Shown in pieces: positions 15,013 through 18,674 of a stretch of DNA of 18,674 nt; positions within the stretch are counted from its first letter, which is position 1, and each line of letters starts with the position of its first letter. The stretch lies in assembly GCA_050256015.1 (NCBI GenBank), contig JBFWIL010000020.1:1-18674 (forward strand). Reading direction: 5' to 3'. The notes beneath the pieces are model-generated. The model saw only the letters and a list, made by a program, of their open reading frames with translations. It did no database searches and was not told where the DNA came from. This DNA comes from JBFWIL01 sp050256015 (GTDB taxonomy: Bacteria; Bacteroidota; Bacteroidia; Bacteroidales; Prolixibacteraceae). The translations under genes were made by a program, and so were the position numbers.

Positions 15013-16404
15013 ATGAATTATGATGTTATCGTTATCGGAAGTGGTCCGGGCGGATATGTCGCTGCTGTAAGGGCCGGCCAGCTTGGCCTGAAGGTGGGAA
15101 TTGTTGAGAGGGAAAACCTGGGGGGAGTTTGCCTTAACTGGGGCTGTATCCCGACCAAATCATTGCTGAAGAGTGCCAGGGTATATGCTTATGTCAGGCA
15201 TGCTGCGGAATACGGTGTCTCTGTTCAAGGGGAGGTTAAGCCTGATTTCAGGGCTATGGTGAAACGAAGTCGAGATGTGGCACAGGGGATGAGCAGGGGC
15301 GTCCGGTTTCTGCTGAAGAAGAACAAAGTGGAAGTGCTCACGGGCAATGGCAAGCTGGCCGGAAAGCATACCGTGGAGGTGACCGGTACTTCGGGCAGTA
15401 AAAAGAGCTATACTGCCGGTCATGTTATCCTGGCGACGGGGGCCCGGTCCAGGGAGCTGCCTAATCTGAAGCAGGACGGGAAAAAGGTTATCGGATACCG
15501 CGAAGCCCTTGGGCTGTCCAAACAGCCCGAATCGATGGTGGTGGTTGGTTCGGGTGCTATAGGAAGCGAATTTGCACATTTTTATCAGTCTATAGGGACC
15601 CGCGTAACCCTGGTAGAGTTCATGCCTGTCCTGGTGCCCAATGAAGACGAAGATGTTTCAAAGACGCTGGAAAAAATCTTCAGGGGAAACGGTATGGAGG
15701 TGTATACCAACGCCTCGGTAGAATCGGTCGATACCTCCGGCAAAGGGTGTCGGGTTGCTGTTAAGACAGCTGATGGCGGGCATGTTGAGCAGGCGGAAGT
15801 TGTCCTGTCGGCCGTGGGTATTAGTCCCAATATAGAACAACTCGGACTGGAACAAGCCGGTGTTGTGCTGGAAAATGGGAAGATCAAGGTCGATGCATAT
15901 TATCATACAACAGCCGAAGGGGTTTATGCCATCGGGGATATTGTTCCCGGACCCGCTCTTGCCCATGTGGCATCGGCCGAGGCTGTTGTTTGCGTGGAAA
16001 AGATAGCCGGACGCAATCCGAGACCGGTGGATTATGAGCTGATTCCAGGCTGTACTTATACGGATCCGGAGATTGCCTCTGTGGGGCTTACCGAACAGAA
16101 AGCGCGCGAGGCGGGGTATGAGCTGAAGATTGGCAGGTTCCCTTATACAGCCAGCGGAAAGGCGAATGCCGGGGGCCATCCGGAAGGTTTTGTAAAATTG
16201 ATCTTTGATGCCCGCTACGGTGAACTGCTGGGGGCTCATCTGATCGGGGCCAATGTTACGGAAATGATTGCCGAACTTGTGGTGGCCAAAAAACTGGAGA
16301 TCACCGGGCAAGAACTGGTCAAGTCGGTTCATCCGCATCCGACCATGAGTGAGGCGGTTATGGAGGCGGCGGCGGCAGCTTACGGGGAGGTGATTCATTT
16401 GTAA
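15013..16404 (+). CDS. lpdA: Dihydrolipoyl dehydrogenase (E3)
   Basis: A 463-residue FAD/NAD disulfide oxidoreductase that reoxidises dihydrolipoamide in 2-oxoacid dehydrogenase complexes or the glycine cleavage system. Evidence: the FAD-binding GSGPGGYVAA (9-18), the redox disulfide in GGVCLNWGCIPTKS (Cys40 and Cys45), the NAD-binding VVGSGAIGSEFA at about 176-187, the second FAD motif YAIGDI (about 308-313), and the C-terminal HPHPTMSE with catalytic His442 and Glu447. Length is standard. No E1, E2, lipoyl-protein or lipoate-ligase gene lies nearby, so which complex it serves is open. It stands alone after the terminator at 14882-14909; I see no convincing TAnnTTTG box in the 100 bp upstream. 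Confidence 0.96.
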   Translation: MNYDVIVIGSGPGGYVAAVRAGQLGLKVGIVERENLGGVCLNWGCIPTKSLLKSARVYAYVRHAAEYGVSVQGEVKPDFRAMVKRSRDVAQGMSRGVRFLLKKNKVEVLTGNGKLAGKHTVEVTGTSGSKKSYTAGHVILATGARSRELPNLKQDGKKVIGYREALGLSKQPESMVVVGSGAIGSEFAHFYQSIGTRVTLVEFMPVLVPNEDEDVSKTLEKIFRGNGMEVYTNASVESVDTSGKGCRVAVKTADGGHVEQAEVVLSAVGISPNIEQLGLEQAGVVLENGKIKVDAYYHTTAEGVYAIGDIVPGPALAHVASAEAVVCVEKIAGRNPRPVDYELIPGCTYTDPEIASVGLTEQKAREAGYELKIGRFPYTASGKANAGGHPEGFVKLIFDARYGELLGAHLIGANVTEMIAELVVAKKLEITGQELVKSVHPHPTMSEAVMEAAAAAYGEVIHL

Positions 16405-16486
16405 ACCGTATGCTGTTGAGAGGAGGGTTGAAAATTGGAACAAATAGGTATAATAGTTATAAGGGGCTGATTATTAGTCGTATTGT

Positions 16487-16517
16487 TTTGATGTTTCCAA
16501 TAAAAAGCTATTTTTGC
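16487..16517 (+). promoter_or_regulatory. Bacteroidota-type promoter (TTTG-N18-TATTTTTGC) upstream of a gene remnant
   Basis: TTTG at 16487-16490 and TATTTTTG at 16509-16516 are separated by 18 bp, close to the usual -33/-7 spacing, and the -7 box is an exact match. It is the best two-part promoter in the window, yet no intact gene follows. A CCTGCG-N6-CGCAGG hairpin (16520-16537) would be at the very 5' end of the RNA. Confidence 0.5.
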
Positions 16518-16561
16518 AGCCTGCGGGAAAACGCAGGATCCATCCTGATCCAATCTGTAAC

Positions 16562-16569
16562 TATTTTTG
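16562..16569 (+). promoter_or_regulatory. Second exact -7 box upstream of the gene remnant
   Basis: TATTTTTG, within a 10-bp direct repeat CTATTTTTGC whose copies start at 16508 and 16561 (53 bp apart). No -33 element is visible at the right distance. It may be a tandem promoter or a duplicated piece of the first one. Confidence 0.3.
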
Positions 16570-16616
16570 CGGATTTAATTTTACTTGTGAAATTTATTTG
16601 TGAAACGAATGCAGTT

Positions 16617-17027
16617 TCAGCCCCTGACCTGAAGTTATCTGCTTCCTACAATCATTATTTTGATCAGAATGCCGACTGGAGCGGCAGGGAGGAGGGGCTG
16701 CACAGAAACAATTATGAAGTGGCTTTCGGTATGGAATACCGGCTGACCGAAAAAACTGCCGTCAGCCTCGGAGTAATGCATTCGGAAACCGGTGCCGGGC
16801 AGGGGTACCAGACCGATATGGCATATACTTTAAGTTCCAATACGGTAGGATTCGGTATGCAGTTTCGGGTCAGTGAACGTTTTGATATGGACCTGGGCGG
16901 ATTATTTTCCATGTATGAAAACGGATACAAGGAGGTTTCCTACGGGGAAACGGGAAGCTATAAGGAACTCTATCGCAAAACAAACCTGGACTTTGCCATG
17001 GGACTTACCTATCATCTGTTCCGGTAG
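16617..17027 (+). pseudogene. 5'-truncated remnant of an OMPP1/FadL/TodX-family outer-membrane protein
   Basis: About 135 codons match the C-terminal barrel strands of Bacteroidota OMPP1/FadL-type transporters: PDLKLSASYNHYFDQNADW, then alternating strands such as NNYEVAFGMEYRLTEKTAVS, TVGFGMQFRVSERFDMDLGG and LDFAMGLTYHLFR at the end. Intact members exceed 400 residues with a signal peptide and N-terminal hatch. Here the frame continues upstream only into residues that look non-coding (positions 16410-16616), with no signal peptide and with the promoter motifs inside it. I therefore read it as a fragment left after loss of the 5' part. The surviving portion has no internal stop. It cannot form a barrel alone. 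The family assignment rests on pattern recognition. Confidence 0.68.
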
Positions 17028-17071
17028 TTTTTGCTGTTTTTATTTTTCGATCGTCAAAAACCGAAGAAGCT

Positions 17072-17100
17072 ACGCAACCTTCGGGGAGCCGGTTGCGTCT
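17072..17100 (+). promoter_or_regulatory. ECF-type promoter within an 8-bp inverted repeat, upstream of the sigma gene
   Basis: GCAACC (17074-17079), a 16-bp spacer and CGTCT (17096-17100) fit the AAC/CGTC pattern of ECF sigma promoters, as expected for autoregulation of the downstream sigma gene. The elements overlap a perfect inverted repeat, ACGCAACC (17072-17079) and GGTTGCGT (17091-17098), with an 11-nt spacer. Transcription would start near 17107, leaving a leader of about 90 nt. No second copy was noticed elsewhere in the window. Confidence 0.6.
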
Positions 17101-17198
17101 GTAAGAATAAGGGCAATTGGCCGGCAGTCAGGGAAACAAACTGTGTCGGGGATCGGGCCCCGGAATGCGTAACCACTGGTCTAATCCGTTGATGAACC

Positions 17199-17753
17199 TT
17201 GGAAGATCTGAGTCAGCTAATAAAGGATTGTGCTGCCGGCAGGACCCGGGCGCAGGCCCGTTTGTACCAGCTGTTTGCTCCCAGGATGTACGGGGTATGT
17301 CTGCGTTATTCCCGGAACGTTGCGGAGGCGGAAGACAACCTTCAGGACGGATTTATCAAGGTCTTTGACAAGATCAGAACCTTCCGGAGGGAGGGATCTT
17401 TTGAAGGTTGGGTACGTAGGATCATGGTCAATGTTTCCCTGGAAAAATTCAGGAAACAAAATCTGCTCCATCCGGTTGATGATCTGACAGCATTTGAAAT
17501 GCCGGAACCAAGCGTGGATGTTCTTTCCGGAATTGCGGCAGACGATTTGATGAAACTGATCAGGGAGCTTTCTCCGCGCTACCGGATGGTATTTAACCTG
17601 TATGTATTCGAAGGAATGAGCCACAGGGAGATTGCACGGGAACTGAAGATTTCGGAAGGAACATCCAAGTCAAATTTGTCCAGGGCAAGAATGATCCTGA
17701 AGAAACAGATTCTGTTGTATTATAAACACAATGAGCCTAATTTTTCTGCATGA
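17199..17753 (+). CDS. ECF RNA polymerase sigma factor (probable TTG start)
   Basis: A 184-residue ECF sigma-70 factor with only regions 2 and 4. Region 2 is at about 22-88, with AEAEDNLQDGFIKVF as the region 2.2 core-binding helix and FEGWVRRIMVN in 2.3/2.4. Region 4 is at about 117-171, with a helix-turn-helix in GMSHREIARELKISEGTSKSNLSRAR. Family members begin with a short MxDLxxLIK-like segment, which here starts at TTG 17199. An in-frame TGA at 17193-17195 excludes a longer product and no suitable ATG follows, so TTG initiation (or a 1-base error placing the ATG at 17192 in frame) is implied. The TGA overlaps the next gene's ATG by 4 bp. It likely activates its own promoter at 17072-17100 and is controlled by the membrane protein encoded next. 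Confidence 0.92.
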   Translation: MEDLSQLIKDCAAGRTRAQARLYQLFAPRMYGVCLRYSRNVAEAEDNLQDGFIKVFDKIRTFRREGSFEGWVRRIMVNVSLEKFRKQNLLHPVDDLTAFEMPEPSVDVLSGIAADDLMKLIRELSPRYRMVFNLYVFEGMSHREIARELKISEGTSKSNLSRARMILKKQILLYYKHNEPNFSA

Positions 17754-18674
17754 TTATAAATGACAATCAGCTGGATGAGTTGTTCCGTTCGAAATTGGCT
17801 GAATTCGAACAGTTTCCTCCTGTTTCGGTATGGAAGGGGATCCGGGAACGACGGCAGGCAGGAAAAAGAAGGAAAATGCTTCAGACAGTCTGTTCTGGAA
17901 CTGCAGCTGCTGTTCTTTTGGTTGTCTTCCTGCTGGGCTGGCAGCTGCGGAATGAACATGACGACTTAAGTAGGGATGCCGCATCGACAGAACTGGGGGC
18001 AGTTCGTGACACATTCGGGACGGCATCTTCTTTTTGTCGTTCTGCTGATCTGGAAGGCAGGTCTGTTGAAAACCAGGAGGCATGCAGGCAGGAGCCTGTG
18101 AAGAAAGAAGATGGCCCTGCATATCAGCCGGCAGAAGCCGGCCTTGTTGCTGCGGTTAACCTCAGGGAGGCCGGAGCAAAACTTGTCCTGCATCCGCTGG
18201 TCCGGCTTGATCCTTTGCTCAACACGGATTTACAGGAGTCCGAACTGCAGTTCGGAGAAATTTCCGGAAACAAACTGAGCAGAGCCGAACGCTTACTGGT
18301 GGAATGGAACATGCAGCATGCCGGGAGGCCGAAAACAGACCTGGAAAGCAGGCACTGGGAACTCGCGGCCGTGTTTTCTCCGGTCTGTACGGTAAACCGC
18401 ACGGCTTATGAGGAAACTTATGCCAGTGAAATGTCACGTCCGGGAAATAAGCAGCATTTGGAAGCCGGAGGCGGATTGCAGGTGGAATATCATGCCGGAA
18501 AGCGCTGGAGCATCCATAGCGGATTGTTGTACAGCCGTCTGGGACAGAGTTACGGCTCGGCGGGGAATAACCGGACACTGGCCAGCGATCATCCGGCGGT
18601 AAGTTATTTCAACAATAATGTTTACCTGGAATCTCCGGGGAGGCTGTCAATGAATGCATCGGCCGGGGTCATTT
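17750..18674 (+). CDS. Partial: membrane anti-sigma factor with C-terminal outer-membrane barrel-like domain (Dma type)
   Basis: An open frame of 308 codons, cut by the window end. Its ATG overlaps the sigma stop codon (ATGA). Residues 1-43 are a charged cytoplasmic segment (DELFRSKLAEFEQFPPVSVW then a basic stretch RERRQAGKRRK). A single transmembrane helix lies at about 44-66. A hydrophilic linker follows to about 200, and from about 203 there are alternating aromatic/hydrophobic strands (WELAAVFSPV, LEAGGGLQVEYHAG, WSIHSGLLYSRLGQSYG) like the start of a Bacteroidota outer-membrane beta-barrel. This is the architecture of dual-membrane-spanning anti-sigma factors reported in Bacteroides thetaiotaomicron, where the N-terminus holds the sigma factor and the barrel sits in the outer membrane. 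Homology is inferred from layout, not searched. An ordinary anti-sigma protein with a periplasmic beta domain is the main alternative. Confidence 0.78.
   Translation, partial: MIINDNQLDELFRSKLAEFEQFPPVSVWKGIRERRQAGKRRKMLQTVCSGTAAAVLLVVFLLGWQLRNEHDDLSRDAASTELGAVRDTFGTASSFCRSADLEGRSVENQEACRQEPVKKEDGPAYQPAEAGLVAAVNLREAGAKLVLHPLVRLDPLLNTDLQESELQFGEISGNKLSRAERLLVEWNMQHAGRPKTDLESRHWELAAVFSPVCTVNRTAYEETYASEMSRPGNKQHLEAGGGLQVEYHAGKRWSIHSGLLYSRLGQSYGSAGNNRTLASDHPAVSYFNNNVYLESPGRLSMNASAGVI

Noticed and set aside
15658..16443. 261-codon open frame on the minus strand
   Set aside because: Antisense shadow of lpdA; no recognisable domain.
16585..16605. Direct repeat TTGTGAAA, 13 bp apart, just before the FadL-like remnant
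   Set aside because: Short and in AT-rich sequence. It could mark a deletion joint, but there is nothing to compare it with here.
1..18674. CRISPR arrays, tRNA/rRNA genes, insertion sequences, phage genes
   Set aside because: Scanned the gaps and gene products on both strands; no array-like repeats, cloverleaf candidates, transposase or integrase motifs were seen.

Overview
The window reads as chromosomal DNA from a member of the Bacteroidota, most likely the order Bacteroidales. The evidence is the gene content (TPR/LptC/CorC-family cluster, DUF1573, DUF1080, DUF4369-TlpA lipoprotein, an ECF sigma factor followed by a membrane anti-sigma/barrel protein), -7 elements of the TAnnTTTG type instead of TATAAT, and little use of Shine-Dalgarno sequences. 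I see no tRNA, rRNA, CRISPR array, transposase or phage gene.

Left part (1-6900, minus strand). The first transcription unit is nadB-nadC-coaX: aspartate oxidase and quinolinate phosphoribosyltransferase for NAD, then type III pantothenate kinase for CoA. Both junctions are 4-bp ATGA overlaps. After a gap of about 260 bp comes an envelope unit on the same strand: a secreted TPR protein, an LptC-like lipoprotein for LPS export, and a CNNM/CBS/CorC_HlyC membrane protein that ends near base 8.

Middle (7077-12504). A DUF1080 lipoprotein gene (minus) is divergent from a 6-phosphofructokinase gene (plus). A histidine kinase/OmpR-type response regulator pair (minus) converges on the kinase gene. 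The two-component pair is divergent from a secreted DUF1573 protein. The shared 164-bp gap carries three TT(T/A)ACA hexamers exactly 11 bp apart, a plausible operator for an OmpR/PhoB-class regulator.

Right part (12618-18674, plus strand). meaB (GTPase chaperone of methylmalonyl-CoA mutase) is followed by a TlpA-type thiol-disulfide lipoprotein, which ends in a textbook terminator, and then by a stand-alone lipoamide dehydrogenase gene. Next is a 5'-truncated remnant of an OMPP1/FadL-type outer-membrane protein, preceded by two good Bacteroidota promoter motifs and a hairpin that no longer lead into an intact gene.

The window ends with an ECF sigma factor that apparently starts at TTG. It is preceded by an ECF-type promoter (GCAACC-N16-CGTCT) lying within an 8-bp inverted repeat. 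It overlaps by ATGA an open frame that runs off the window. That frame encodes a cytoplasmic segment, one transmembrane helix, a periplasmic linker and the start of an outer-membrane barrel-like domain. This layout matches the dual-membrane-spanning anti-sigma (Dma/Das) type of system described in Bacteroides and is the most interesting item here.
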